A stretch of 64,000 nt of DNA from CAVVEQ01 sp963806635 (GCA_963806635.1 CAWDZA010000015.1:1488001-1552000), one strand, 5' to 3'. Numbered from the stretch's first letter, positions 53,436-62,929 are shown. Numbers and translations: made by a program. The notes: generated from the letters alone by a model not told the origin.

Positions 53436-54143
53436 CTATTTGCGTCTTGCGATAAAGGCCAACAGCACACTGATCCAATAGAGCAGAACCAATGGCAGCA
53501 TCAGCAGGGCCATGTTCACCGGATCCACGGTGGGTGTGACCATCGCTGCCACCACCGCGATCAGAATGATCGCAAGCCGCCACTGCCGGGCGAGCATGCC
53601 CGCATCCACCAACTTCAACTTGGCCAGAAAAAAAACCACAAGCGGCGCCTGGAATGCGATTCCGATCCAGAACGTCAGGCTGGTGACGAACGTGATGTAA
53701 TTGGAAAGCCGGGGGATGGTCGTCACGCCCAGGAAGCCGGTCAGAAAGGGTATGGCGGCTGGCAGCATGACGTAGAAGGCAAAGGCTGCCCCCAGCAGGA
53801 ACATGAGCGTGATCGCCGGAATGGTCCAGAATACCCAGCGGCGTTCGCGGGGCTGCAGCCCAGGCAGAATAAAAGCCAGCAGTTCGTAAAGTATGACCGG
53901 CAGGGAGATCACAAACCCGCACAGCAGCGCGACGCGCATGAACACGCTGATATTTTCCGTCAGCTCGATGGATTGAAGAAATTCCAACCCGCCGATTGGT
54001 TTGGCTAGGAAGGCAATAAAATTGTTCGCGTAGGTGAAACTGATCAGCGTGCCCACCCCCAGCGCGATCAGGGCATAAAGCAGCCGCTTGCGCAGCTCCT
54101 CGATATGCCCGGAGAGCGGCATATTGCGCTCTGGGTCGGTCAC
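53436..54143 (-). CDS. tatC: twin-arginine translocase subunit TatC
   Basis: A 235-residue membrane protein with six helices, the receptor and core of the Tat export system for folded proteins. The N-terminal MPLSGHIEELRKRLLYALI contains the HxxELRxR signal-binding motif, followed by LLYEL-type sequence in ILYELLAFILPGLQPRERR and the conserved FWIGIAFQAPLVVFFL and TPTVDPVNMALLMLPL of helices 4-6. It lies downstream of two TatA/B-type genes in one minus-strand operon. Confidence 0.93.
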   Translation of the reverse strand: MTDPERNMPLSGHIEELRKRLLYALIALGVGTLISFTYANNFIAFLAKPIGGLEFLQSIELTENISVFMRVALLCGFVISLPVILYELLAFILPGLQPRERRWVFWTIPAITLMFLLGAAFAFYVMLPAAIPFLTGFLGVTTIPRLSNYITFVTSLTFWIGIAFQAPLVVFFLAKLKLVDAGMLARQWRLAIILIAVVAAMVTPTVDPVNMALLMLPLVLLYWISVLLAFIARRK

Positions 54144-54170
54144 TTCTCTTCCCCCTTGCCTTCCTGCTCT

Positions 54171-54503
54171 TCATTTTTGCTCCGGTTGGCCAATGGATGG
54201 TTCATTGCCCCCATTTTTGGCAACGTCCTTTTCCCAGTTCACCTCGTCCTGGCTGCGGTTCAGGTCGCGGTTGATCTTGCGCAGCTCAGCATCCAATCCT
54301 GTTTCCTTCATGATCTGAGTGGGTAATTGGCGGAACTCGCGTGAGGAATCCACCGCATCCTTCCAGAAATCGGATTGGGTCACCTTGCGGATCGATTCGG
54401 CCGCCTTGCGCGCGGTTTTAACCATATCTCTGGGTCCGAGCAGGATCAGGGCGAGCACAAAGATCAGCAGAAGTTCGAGCGGACCGACGCCAAGAAATTC
54501 CAT
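54171..54503 (-). CDS. TatA/TatB-type translocase subunit
   Basis: A 110-residue protein with one N-terminal membrane helix (FLGVGPLELLLIFVLALILLGP), the Phe-Gly-x-Gly-x-x-E hallmark of TatB (here with LGVGPLE), an amphipathic helix (about 25-60) and a longer acidic tail (to residue 110). The Glu in the membrane helix and the longer tail favour a TatB-like role, but Chloroflexota often carry only TatA-type proteins with dual function. It sits between tatA and tatC in the operon. Confidence 0.82.
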   Translation of the reverse strand: MEFLGVGPLELLLIFVLALILLGPRDMVKTARKAAESIRKVTQSDFWKDAVDSSREFRQLPTQIMKETGLDAELRKINRDLNRSQDEVNWEKDVAKNGGNEPSIGQPEQK

Positions 54504-54536
54504 ACGTGTGGCAGTTAACGCGGAAAGCTGCGAAAG

Positions 54537-54725
54537 CTATTTCGCGGGCGGAGTCCCGTCCTTCTCGTCGCTTTCGGGGTTTTCCTTCTTTTCGTCCTTC
54601 AGACCGTCCCGGAAGGAGCGAATGCTGTTTCCCATTTCCCCCGCGATCTTGGAGATGCGCCCAGGACCAAACAATAAAAGGATGATCACCAGGACGATCA
54701 GGATCTCAGGCAAACCCAGGCTCAT
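54537..54725 (-). CDS. tatA: TatA-type translocase subunit
   Basis: A 62-residue protein with the TatA layout: a short N-terminal helix (LGLPEILIVLVIILLLFGPGRI), FGPGRI hinge in place of FGxxKLP, an amphipathic helix (KIAGEMGNSIRSFRDGL) and a charged tail. TatA oligomers form the transport pathway through the membrane. It is first of three tat genes, 33 bases before the TatB-like gene. Confidence 0.9.
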   Translation of the reverse strand: MSLGLPEILIVLVIILLLFGPGRISKIAGEMGNSIRSFRDGLKDEKKENPESDEKDGTPPAK

Positions 54726-54816
54726 TTTTCTCTCCTTGAATCACACATTAAAACCTGAGGAGGATTATAAACGTTCCGGATTAATTTATTGTGTGAATCC
54801 GGTTATATTTTGCGGC

Positions 54817-55527
54817 TTATTTAAGCTGCCCGGCCTGCTTCTCCCAGGTCTCCACGGCTTTGGCCACCGCGGTTTTGATCTCCGGATCGGTAACCCCGTC
54901 GATGCCGTCGTAATGATCCAGTCCCACCCAAACGGTGACACCCACGTCATTCTGCAAGATACGCAGCCCGCGGCTTTCCAGCGGGGTGCCTTTGATCTGC
55001 TCGGCCAGGATCTCGTCGATCTGCTCCACCATCGTCTTTGGCCGTGGGGGTTCTTCCGCCTTGCCCTTCTTATCCCCGCTTTTTTCGGGTTTGGCATCCA
55101 CGGCAGCAACGCGCACCGGCGGCGGGGGGACGGGCGGCAGCGGTGCGGGCTGCGCGATGACTGGTACAGCCGCAACCGCGACGGGATTAACCTCCGGTTT
55201 GGGTTTGGACACATCTTCGCTGCCCACAACCCATCCCGCCCAGGCCATGGCGGTGTATTTCAGCTCGGAACGCTGGGTTTTGGAGAGTTCGCTCTCCTCC
55301 TTGTAGACCTTGCCATCCACTTCGGTGAGCAGGTTACCCGTTTTCTTATCCCGCCAAATGCGAGCCACCTCCACCCGGTTCTTATCCATCACAGGCTGCG
55401 GGGCGGATTCCTCTTCCGCGATTTTCTTCTCTTTTTCCGACCAGAGCAGGGTCACCAGCACACCGGCGATGAATCCGACGATGGCACAGGCGAAAGCTGC
55501 CAGTAATTGCAGGGTTAATGGGGACAT
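54817..55527 (-). CDS. membrane-anchored hypothetical protein with Pro-rich linker
   Basis: A 236-residue protein with one N-terminal membrane helix (LLAAFACAIVGFIAGVLVTLLW), a charged segment with WRDKKTGNLLTEVDGKVYKEE (about 58-79, a short beta pair), a low-complexity Ala/Pro/Val linker (about 113-150) and a C-terminal region (MVEQIDEILAEQIKGTPLESRGLRIL then VWVGLDHYDGIDGVTDPEI). The C-terminal part is a typical tail found in Chloroflexota proteins of unknown function. It is 90 bases upstream of tatA and may be co-transcribed. No function can be assigned. Confidence 0.65.
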   Translation of the reverse strand: MSPLTLQLLAAFACAIVGFIAGVLVTLLWSEKEKKIAEEESAPQPVMDKNRVEVARIWRDKKTGNLLTEVDGKVYKEESELSKTQRSELKYTAMAWAGWVVGSEDVSKPKPEVNPVAVAAVPVIAQPAPLPPVPPPPVRVAAVDAKPEKSGDKKGKAEEPPRPKTMVEQIDEILAEQIKGTPLESRGLRILQNDVGVTVWVGLDHYDGIDGVTDPEIKTAVAKAVETWEKQAGQLK

Positions 55528-55619
55528 GGGACCTCCCTGAACAGAACCGATTTCCTGAATTTATTTTAGCTGATTCTTGGGAAAAGAAAAGCCCGCAAGA
55601 GTTTCATGCCGAAAACTTT

Positions 55620-56440
55620 TCAAACGGACTGGCACACCGGGCAAAAATGGCTGCTGCGCTGGCCCACAAGGATGCGCTCGTATGGGCGTTCCGCACACCG
55701 GGCAGGGATCCCCGGTGCGCTGATAAACCCGGAAGTGGTTCTGGAATTCCCCGCCGCGGTAGACCCAGTCGATGCTCGCCCCGTTGTGCAGGATTCCTTC
55801 GTTCAGCACCTCACGGATTGTACCCAATAGCCGGGTTGCCTGATCTAGGGATAGCGCATTAGAGGACGCCAGGGGATGCAGCTGGGCAAGGAAAAGGGCT
55901 TCATCGGTGTAGATGTTGCCTAACCCTGCCAGAAAGGTCTGATCCAGGAGCAACGGCTTGAGCTGCCGCTTGCGGGCAAGCCAGGCGAGTGTGGAATTCC
56001 CTGGTAGTCAAGGCCTCGTCCAAAGGCTCCGGACCCAGTTTCCCCAGTATGGATTGCGGGTCGGGGAGCAGCCAGACCCGCCCGAATTTGCGCGTGTCGT
56101 TAAAATACAATCCCGCACCATCCTCGAACAGGATCAACATCCGGTCGTGCGGTTGAGGCTGCGAGGCCACTTCTTCCACCCGCAGGTCGCCGCTCATACG
56201 CAGGTGGATGAGCAGCCATTCCCGCTCCAGGCGAATGACAATGAACTTCCCCCGCCGAGTCACTTCTATTAACTGCTGCCCAGGAAGGCGCTTCAGGAAT
56301 TCCTCTTTGCTTGGTTCTGCCAGGGTGCGCTCCCAGAATAGCTGTGCGGAGCGGATCACCCGCCCAGGCAGGGCTCCTTGACCGCGCCCGCCCTGCTGCA
56401 GGCTGCGCGCGATGGTTTCGACTTCGGGGAGTTCAGGCAT
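55620..56440 (-). CDS. mutM: formamidopyrimidine-DNA glycosylase, two frame changes
   Basis: About 273 residues of the Fpg/MutM base-excision enzyme. The N-terminal PELPEVET (catalytic Pro2 and Glu3) and the Lys in RRGKFIVIRL are intact. The frame breaks near 55985 (then LARKRQLKPLLLDQTFLAGLGNIY in the next frame) and again near 55690. The third frame completes the zinc finger: CPVCG in one frame and YERILVGQRSSHFCPVCQSV in the other, ending at 55620. It removes 8-oxoguanine and nicks DNA. The three pieces are collinear and complete, so I regard the breaks as sequencing errors. It ends the mcm-meaB-aspS-prs run. Confidence 0.87.
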
Positions 56441-56487
56441 GCAAATTTCTAAAAAGAACCGGGGAAGGTGATCTTCCCCGGTGTTGC

Positions 56488-57484
56488 TTACTCGTTGAAC
56501 ATCTCGCCCACGCAGCGGCCTTCGTTCGCCCGGCAGATCACCTCGCCCAGCAGGGGCGCAACAGAAAGGATCTTCAAACGCTCGCCAAAATACTTGGCTT
56601 TTTCCGGTGGGATGGGGATGGTATCGGTGCTGACGAACTGCTTGACCGGCAGCGCCGCCAGGCGCTGGGCGGCATCCAGGGAGAATATTCCGGGTGCACG
56701 AATGTCATATAAACATCCTTCGCGCCGCATTCCTTCACCAGGTTCACCGCCTGCACCATCGATCCGCCGGTGTCCACTTCATCGTCCACGATGATCACAT
56801 CCCGATCGTCCACATCACCGATCATGGTCAGGGCTTCAGCTTTGGAATCATTGGCGCTGCGCCGCTTTTCAATGAAAGCCATTGGGATATGCATCTCAGC
56901 GGCGAAGTTGCGTGCCTTCTTGGCAAATCCCAGGTCAGCGGTGACCACCACCGGGTTGGTCATGGTGTTCTGGATGCCCTTGAGGTATTCGACCAGCATG
57001 TGAAACGAGGTGAGCACATCCCCGGGAATGGAGAAGAAGCCCTGGATCTGCCCGGCGTGCAGGTCGAGGGTGATATAGCGGTCCGCGCCAGCCACCTCGA
57101 TCATATCCGCCACCAGACGGGCGGTGATGGGCACCCGCGGCTGGTCTTTCTTATCCGATCGGGCATAGCAGAGGTAGGGCACCACTGCGGTGATGCGCGC
57201 GGCGGAATCCAGGCGCAGGGTCTGGATGAGGATCAGCAGCTCCATCAGGTTGCGGTGCACGGGGTGGAGGTGGTCTGGATCACGTAGCAATCCTGCCCGC
57301 GCACGCTGGTGCGCAGTTTTACGAACAGGTTATCGTTGGGGAACTGGATGATATCCCGCTCGCAAAGGTCCGTTCCCAGGTAGCTGGCAATGCCTTTGGC
57401 CAGGTCCGGGCAGGCAGTACCTGCATAGAGCTTGATATCGCCATACATCATGCGGTTATGGGCGATGTGTGTTTGTGCCATCAT
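56488..57484 (-). CDS. prs: ribose-phosphate pyrophosphokinase, two frame changes
   Basis: About 330 residues in three pieces (breaks near 57255 and 56700). The first break is explained by one missing C in a CCCC run. Motifs are NLFVKLRTSVRGQDCYVIQ, YARSDKKDQPR (ATP-binding), LHAGQIQGFF, a DLGFAKKARNFA segment, and the PRPP loop DVIIVDDEVDTGGSM. The enzyme makes phosphoribosyl pyrophosphate for nucleotides, histidine and NAD. The first ATG overlaps the stop of the GNAT gene (ATGATG). As an essential gene it is very unlikely to be truly frameshifted. Confidence 0.9.
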
Positions 57485-58036
57485 TTACCTTTCCTGTTAC
57501 TTTCCCATTCGGGGAACAAAATACTCATGCGGAGAACATCGTGAAACTTGCCATTCTTCCAGATATCGTCCCGCTGGCGGCCTTCGTGCTGGAAACCAAC
57601 CTTTTCGTAGCAGCGGATACCGCGGGTATTTTCGGCTACCACCTGCAGGTGGATGCGATGGAGGTTGAGATCCTTGAAGCCGTGATCCACCATCTGGCGC
57701 ATAGCTTCGGTGCCGTAGCCCTTGCCCCAGGCGCTCTTATCGCCCAGCACGATGCCGATCTCGGCGCTTCGGAAGGTGGTATGCATCCCGAAGAAAGCAA
57801 TGTTGCCGATCACTCTCCAGCCGCCATTCTCAAAAACCTCAATGGCGAAGGGGTGCTCATCCTCCGGGCCTTCCAGGATCTTATCGTACCACTTTTCCTC
57901 GCGCGCCTGCGAGAGCGGGTTGCGTAGCCCCAGGAACTCCAGCACCTCGGGGTCGGAAAACCACTTCACAAAGGCGTGGCAGGTCCTCGCGTTCCAGGGG
58001 GCGCAGGCGGAGCGGCTTCTCTCTGGTAATCGTCAA
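57481..58036 (-). CDS. RimJ/RimL-type GNAT acetyltransferase, one frame change
   Basis: About 184 residues. A TTG start at 58036 after GGAGAG gives TITREKPLRLRPLEREDLPR, the classic RimJ/RimL first strand; the frame then shifts near 57968 into FVKWFSDPEVLEFLGLRNPLS. Acetyl-CoA-binding motif A is EIGIVLGDKSAWGKGYGTEAM (V/I-x-x-x-x-[QR]-x-x-G-x-[GA] form with GKGYG), and motif B is NLHRIHLQVVAENTRGIRCYEKVGF. It probably acetylates a ribosomal-protein N terminus, an amino-acid analogue or an antibiotic. It overlaps prs and follows aspS. Confidence 0.85.
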
Positions 58037-58052
58037 ATCGTTCTCTCCAAAC

Positions 58053-59373
58053 CTATGGGTTCAACCGCGTCGGTCCGCGGAAGATATAGACCGCCTCGCG
58101 GATGTTATTGAGCCCGAGCATGATCATCAACAGGCGGGAAAGCCCCAGCCCAAAACCGCCGTGCGGGGGGCAGCCGTACCTGAAGAAATCCAGGTAGAAC
58201 TGGATCGGCTCCAGCGTGAGTCCTTTTTCCAGCGCCTGGGCAGCCAGCACTTCGTAGCGGTGCTCGCGCTGCGCGCCGGTGGTGATCTCCAGCCCGCAGC
58301 CGATCAGGTCGAAGCTGCGCGTGAGGGTGGGCGCATCGGGATGGCGCATGTGGTAGAACGGGCGCACGCCGATCGGCCAGTCGATCAGGAACACGTAATC
58401 GTGGTTGTATTTTTCCTTCACATAGTTGCCCAGCTCGCGCTCGCCGGCCGGGTCGATATCGCCCTTCTTCTCCGGCGGCAGGCGGTACCCGCGCTCCTTC
58501 AGGATCTCCACGGCATCCTTCATGGTGATGCGCGGGAAGGGCACCTCCGGCACCACCAGGTCGAAGCCCAGCCGCGTCTTGATCTCCTCACCATGCTGCT
58601 CCTTCACCTTCTGCAAGGTGTATTGCAGCCAGCGCTCCATAAAAGCCATCACGTCCTCGTGGCTATCCACCCAGCTCATTTCCATGTCGATGCCGGTGAA
58701 CTCGGTCATGTGGCGCGAGGTGAAGGAGGGGTCGGCGCGGAAGACCGGGCCGATCTCGAACACGCGGTCGAAGCCGGCTGCCATGGCCATCTGCTTGTAG
58801 AACTGCGGCGATTGCGCCAGGTAGGCCTTGCGCTCGAAATATTTCATCTCGAAGAGCTCGGCGCCGCTTTCGCTGGGGGCGCCCAGGATCTTGGGGGAAT
58901 GGATCTCGATGAAGTTGTGCTTTCAGCCAATATTCGCGCATGGCGTGCTCGGCGGTGGTCTGTACTTTGAAGATCAGCGCGGCTTCGGGGCGGCGAAGAT
59001 CAACGAAGCGCCAGTCCATGCGCAGGTCGATCATCGGCAGGGTTTCGGCAAAGGGGTCGAACGGCACAGGGATCTCGGCGGCGCTTTCCACCTTCAAGGA
59101 TTCGAGCTGCACTTCAAGCCCACCCAGCTTGACGATGGGATTATCGACCACCGTGCCAGTGATGGTTAAAGCAGATTCCACAGAAAGAGCAGAGATCTGG
59201 TTCGCCAGCTCCTCGTTGTTGGGGCGGTAATGCGCCACCTGCACCAGCCCGGTGGGATCACGCAGGATGAGGAACTGCATTTTCTTCTGGTCGCGCAGGG
59301 TCTGCAGGAATCCCTGCACCTTCACCTGTTTTCCGACCGAGTTCCGCAGTTCCGCGATAAGGGTTCGTTCCAT
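58053..59373 (-). CDS. aspS: short archaeal-type aspartyl-tRNA synthetase, one frame change
   Basis: About 440 residues in two pieces meeting near 58920. An N-terminal OB anticodon-binding domain (about 1-105; QVKVQGFLQTLRDQKKMQFLILRD) is followed by a class II core: motif 1 region FIEIHSPKILGAPSESGAE, motif 2 FEIGPVFRADPSFTSRHMTEF and motif 3 GGFGLGLSRLLM. There is no large GAD insertion, so it is the archaeal/eukaryal-like AspRS type that in bacteria often also charges tRNA-Asn (nondiscriminating). Such genomes usually need GatCAB amidotransferase. The gene lies after meaB in one operon. Confidence 0.88.
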
Positions 59374-59383
59374 TTGCCTTCTC

Positions 59384-60361
59384 CTAAGATTGATCTGATG
59401 ATTGCTTCAATAATATTTCGACTGTCTGGTAGGGTGAGCGTTCCCGCGCATAAAGTGCATCCAGCGCCGCCTGCCAGTTACTCTCCGATTTACCTTCCAC
59501 CCAGCGGCGGAAGAGTTCTTCCTTTAAAAGGTCCTCCAGCTCGCTGTCCAGCCGCTCCCGATCCCGCAGCCGCCATTCGCCGGTGCGTTCCAAATAGGCG
59601 CGGTGATCCTGGATCAGGTCGTAGGCTTCGATGATGCCCACCGGGTTGAGCGACTGCGCCTTCAGCACGGTCGGCGTCCAGGTTTCCCCGCCTGCCACTG
59701 CCGGCTTGCGAGACCCTGCGCCCATTTCCAGGCTGGCGCGCAACACCTGTTCGGTCCGCTCCGCGCCGGGCAGGTCGGCTTTGTTCACCACCAGGATATC
59801 GGCGATCTCGAGGATGCCCGCCTTGATGGCCTGGATATCATCGCCCATGCCGGGGGCTTCCACCACGATGGTGGTGTGCGCCAGCCGGGCGATCTCCACT
59901 TCCGATTGCCCCGCCCCGACCGTTTCCACCAGGACCGCATCGAACCCGGCCGCATCCAGCACCTGGGTGACTGCCGCGGTGGCACGGGCAATGCCGCCCA
60001 CTGCCCCGCGCGATGCCATCGAGCGAATGAAAACACCCGCGTCGCCGGAGTGATCCTTCATCCGCACCCGGTCGCCCAGCAGCGCGCCGCCGGTGAAAGG
60101 ACTGGATGGATCCACCGCTACGATGGCCACCTGCCGCGGTTCGCCCGAAGGTGGATTGCGGTAAATGCGGGCAAGCTGATTGGTAAAGGACGATTTTCCC
60201 GTACCCGGAGCGCCGGTTATACCCACCACGTGGGCTTTCCCGGTTCGGGGGTAAAGCTCGTTCAGTGCCGCTCGGCCCTGCGGGTCGTCATTCTCCACCA
60301 GGGTCAGCAACCGGGCCAGCGCCCTCCGGTCACCTTCCAGGATGGCTTTTACGGAGACCAT
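59384..60361 (-). CDS. meaB: MeaB/ArgK-type G3E-like GTPase
   Basis: A 325-residue GTPase that guards and loads methylmalonyl-CoA mutase with cobalamin. It shows Walker A GITGAPGTGKSSF (about 48-60), VAIVAVDPSSPFTGGALLGDRVRM (about 78-101), VETVGAGQSEVEIARLAHTTI with the Walker B Glu, and NKADLPGAE as the base-recognition NKxD. The C-terminal arm (about 250-325) is shorter than in some orthologues but complete. It lies seven bases downstream of a stand-alone B12-binding subunit, the usual pairing for this system. Confidence 0.92.
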   Translation of the reverse strand: MVSVKAILEGDRRALARLLTLVENDDPQGRAALNELYPRTGKAHVVGITGAPGTGKSSFTNQLARIYRNPPSGEPRQVAIVAVDPSSPFTGGALLGDRVRMKDHSGDAGVFIRSMASRGAVGGIARATAAVTQVLDAAGFDAVLVETVGAGQSEVEIARLAHTTIVVEAPGMGDDIQAIKAGILEIADILVVNKADLPGAERTEQVLRASLEMGAGSRKPAVAGGETWTPTVLKAQSLNPVGIIEAYDLIQDHRAYLERTGEWRLRDRERLDSELEDLLKEELFRRWVEGKSESNWQAALDALYARERSPYQTVEILLKQSSDQS

Positions 60362-60367
60362 GGGAGC

Positions 60368-60769
60368 CTACGCCGGGCGGACCGCCGCCTGGATATCCGT
60401 GACGATCTTCTCGGTGGAGGTGCCTGGACCGTAAACCTCAGCCACGCCGCACGCCTTCAGCTCGGGAATATCCTCTTCGGGGATGATCCCGCCCAGGAAG
60501 ACGTGCACCCCGCCCATGCCCTCCGCCTTGAGCAGGTCCATGATGCGCGGCACAAGCCCCATGTGCGCCCCGGAAAGGATCGAAAGCCCCACCGCGTCCA
60601 CGTCCTCCTGCAGGGCGGCTTCGGCCACCATCTCGGGGGTCTGGCGCAGACCGGTGTAGATCACCTCCATACCGGCATCCCGCAGGGCGCGCGCCACCAC
60701 TTTGGCGCCGCGGTCGTGCCCATCCAGGCCGGGTTTGGCGATCAGGATTCGGATCTTCTTTTCTGGCAT
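60368..60769 (-). CDS. stand-alone cobalamin-binding domain (methylmalonyl-CoA mutase small chain)
   Basis: A 133-residue B12-binding protein. The cobalamin-ligating motif DGHDRGAKVVARAL (D-x-H-x-x-G) is at about residues 15-28, with the axial-ligand His at 17, followed by SILSGAHMG (S-x-L) and GGIIPEEDIPEL (GG), as in the C-terminal domain of methylmalonyl-CoA mutase large chain. Here the large catalytic chain must be encoded elsewhere, as in archaeal and some bacterial split mutases. The product would join propionyl-CoA catabolism to succinyl-CoA. Confidence 0.92.
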   Translation of the reverse strand: MPEKKIRILIAKPGLDGHDRGAKVVARALRDAGMEVIYTGLRQTPEMVAEAALQEDVDAVGLSILSGAHMGLVPRIMDLLKAEGMGGVHVFLGGIIPEEDIPELKACGVAEVYGPGTSTEKIVTDIQAAVRPA

Positions 60770-60919
60770 AGTCCCTCCGTGGGAGTGATTATAGGGTAAT
60801 TATACACTCGGCAAAGGGGGTTGAAATTTCTCCGCCTGGATCGTTTTCGGGCGGGTTGCTTGTATTCAGCCATTGGAGAAATCGCTATAATGAATCCAAG
60901 CATACATTGGAGGTGGCGT

Positions 60920-61772
60920 ATGAACCCGGTCAGCAATTATGCCCTGTTCTTCACCCGTTCCTATTTCATTGCGCCTTTCATCCTTTATATCCTCCTGGCG
61001 GTCCTGCTCCTCACCTTCGGCTGGCGTCGGGCGGGGAAGCTGCATAATCCGCGCTCCACGCATTTGCTTCGCGCTTTTCTCCTCGCCTTGGTTTTCACCC
61101 CCGCCCTGGCCTTCATGGACGGGGCGACTTTCCTGCCCTTCCTGCTGGCTGTTTTCATCATGATCATTTCACCCTTCGGATTCTCGCTTTCCACAGCGCT
61201 CATCCTGCCGGTCGTCAATATCCTCACCCTCCTGGCTGGATGGGGGATCTTCCATCTTATTCTTAACGAAAGACCGTACCCTGGAGAGTGGCAGCCCGGA
61301 CGGGCTCCGAAAGTGGATCCTGTGGGGAGAAGTCCTGCTCGGCTATGCTTTCTTCTGGTGGGTGTGGAGCCTGGCGCTGCCGGTTCCGGTTGTGCACTAC
61401 TTTTACCTGTTCACCAACGAGTTATCCAGCCGTTACATGTTCAATTTTCCGGGAAGACTGGACCAGGTCCTTTACTTGCTCTGCAACACGCTCCTGCTCA
61501 CCATGGCCATTTTCGCCTGTACCTGGCTCTACTACCGCGCAGCGAGATGGGCGGCAGGCAAGGGTTGGTTGGTCGTCATCCTCTTCCTGGTCCTCAGCCT
61601 GGCACTCGGCTGGTTCCTGTTCCCCGCCTCCTGCGATACGCACGAGAGCTGGGAGGATAGACCCAACCGCATCTGCGATTGCACCGGGATCACCTTCCCG
61701 TATTACCCGATCATGATCACCGATGCGACTACCATCGATTACTGCCTGGGTTGGGAAACCCCGGTGAAGTAG
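60920..61772 (+). CDS. hydrophobic membrane protein, one frame change
   Basis: About 284 residues in two pieces meeting near 61290. The first (ATG 60920, after GGAGG) has four hydrophobic helices (FILYILLAVLLLTFGWRR, LLALVFTPALAFMDG and two more); the second (about 61300-61772) adds further helices (LDQVLYLLCNTLLLTMAIFACTWLYY, VILFLVLSLALGWFL) and ends in a soluble Cys/Asp-rich tail. I do not recognise a family. The gene begins a plus-strand run of four small genes. One frame change is assumed. Confidence 0.6.
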
Positions 61773-61783
61773 GGATAGATTTT

Positions 61784-62200
61784 ATGACCGAAAAAATGGA
61801 TCAATTCACCACGCTCGGATTCCGCCGGGTCGGCGGGTGGAAGCTGGCAGGGTTGAATCTGACCTGCGACCTGGACGGGAAGGATCCCCGCGGAAATTTC
61901 ATTTACGCTTTCGTTATCAGGGATCAGGTCAAGTTCCTGGAGTATTCCCGGGCGCCGCTCGAGGCGCGCATGGATGCCTACAAACACACCGATCACCGCT
62001 ACGCGGGTACCTTCCAACCGATGAACAAACGCCTGCGGGAAAAGATCCTTTCTGCGCTGGAGGATGGGGAAGCGGTGGAGATCTGGGCGTTTTACCCGGG
62101 GGAGATGGAATATGAAGGTTACAGCGTGGATTTGGCCGCAGGGCTTTTTGATTCCATGGTCAAGGCTTTCTCCCCGGAGTGGAACGGGTATCTGCGGTAA
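61784..62200 (+). CDS. small protein with a GIY-YIG-like fold, possibly inactive
   Basis: A 138-residue soluble protein. The core reads NFIYAFVIRDQVKFLEYS, then LEARMDAYKHTDHRY, NKRLREKILSALEDGEAVEIWAF. The spacing of the FIYAF and FLEYSR strands and of the Arg-containing helix resembles GIY-YIG nuclease-like domains, but the second tyrosine is in a KFLEY context and the catalytic Glu cannot be placed. It could equally be an unrelated small alpha/beta protein. The start at 61784 lies 11 bases after the previous stop, so the two genes are probably co-transcribed. Confidence 0.5.
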   Translation: MTEKMDQFTTLGFRRVGGWKLAGLNLTCDLDGKDPRGNFIYAFVIRDQVKFLEYSRAPLEARMDAYKHTDHRYAGTFQPMNKRLREKILSALEDGEAVEIWAFYPGEMEYEGYSVDLAAGLFDSMVKAFSPEWNGYLR

Positions 62201-62206
62201 TTATTA

Positions 62207-62929
62207 TTGAAAAATAAAACCGGCAGGATCGTTATTATTTTCATCATTTGTGCCTTCCTCCTTAGCGGCTGCGGGGTATTCTTCCCCGCGCCAACCCCCA
62301 CCCCGCTGCCCACCCCCACTGAGACGCCGACGCCCACCGCCACAGCCACTTTCACACCCAGCCCCTCACCCACCGCAACGCCCACCCTCACCCCCACCCC
62401 CGAGCCATCCGGCTGCTGGAAACCGCCCGAGGATTACACCCGCGTGGAGGTGGACGGCTGGACCTTCAACGCGCGCACCTACGCCATGCTGCAGCACGCC
62501 GCGCAGCTCTACGGCGGACCGATCGATATCACCGATGGAGCCATCACCCAGGGCAGCTACCACGATAACGGCGAGGCGAGCTTCGGCACCCACCTGGGCG
62601 GCGGGGCGGTGGATCTTTCCGTGATCAAGCACCCGGAATGGGTGGTGCTGTGGGATGAAGTGGATCCGCTCATCCGCGCCCTGCGGGTTTCCGGTTTCGC
62701 CGCCTGGCTGCGTGATTACGGTGAGATCTATCCCGATTCGCCCATCCACATCCACGCCATCGCCATCGGGGATGCCGAGCTATCCCAGGCGGCGATCGAG
62801 CAGCTCACCGGACCCAACGGTTATTTCCGCGGCTTCACCGGCCTTCCGAATAAACAGGAGCCCGACCGCCACGGCGGACCTGTGATCTGCCAGTGGATGA
62901 TCGACATGGGGTATGGAGATTTTCGATAG
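62207..62929 (+). CDS. lipoprotein with M15-like (D-Ala-D-Ala peptidase-type) domain
   Basis: About 240 residues. TTG start at 62207, lipoprotein signal to lipobox LSGC (about 22), a Thr/Pro stalk (about 30-65), then a domain with FNARTYAMLQHAAQLYGG, ITQGSYHDNG, SFGTHLGGGAVDLSV (H and D as zinc ligands in the G-T-H-x-G-x-A-x-D motif) and SPIHIHAIAIGD (third His). These resemble the M15 and DD-carboxypeptidase/Hedgehog zinc sites. It may trim peptidoglycan stem peptides. The zinc ligands are intact, but the overall match to a named family is not certain. Confidence 0.7.
   Translation: MKNKTGRIVIIFIICAFLLSGCGVFFPAPTPTPLPTPTETPTPTATATFTPSPSPTATPTLTPTPEPSGCWKPPEDYTRVEVDGWTFNARTYAMLQHAAQLYGGPIDITDGAITQGSYHDNGEASFGTHLGGGAVDLSVIKHPEWVVLWDEVDPLIRALRVSGFAAWLRDYGEIYPDSPIHIHAIAIGDAELSQAAIEQLTGPNGYFRGFTGLPNKQEPDRHGGPVICQWMIDMGYGDFR

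Noticed and set aside
59603..60799. 398-codon plus-strand ORF opposite the MeaB and B12-binding genes
   Set aside because: It is a shadow of GC-rich, strongly conserved genes on the other strand, rich in His/Arg/Gly with no family motif.
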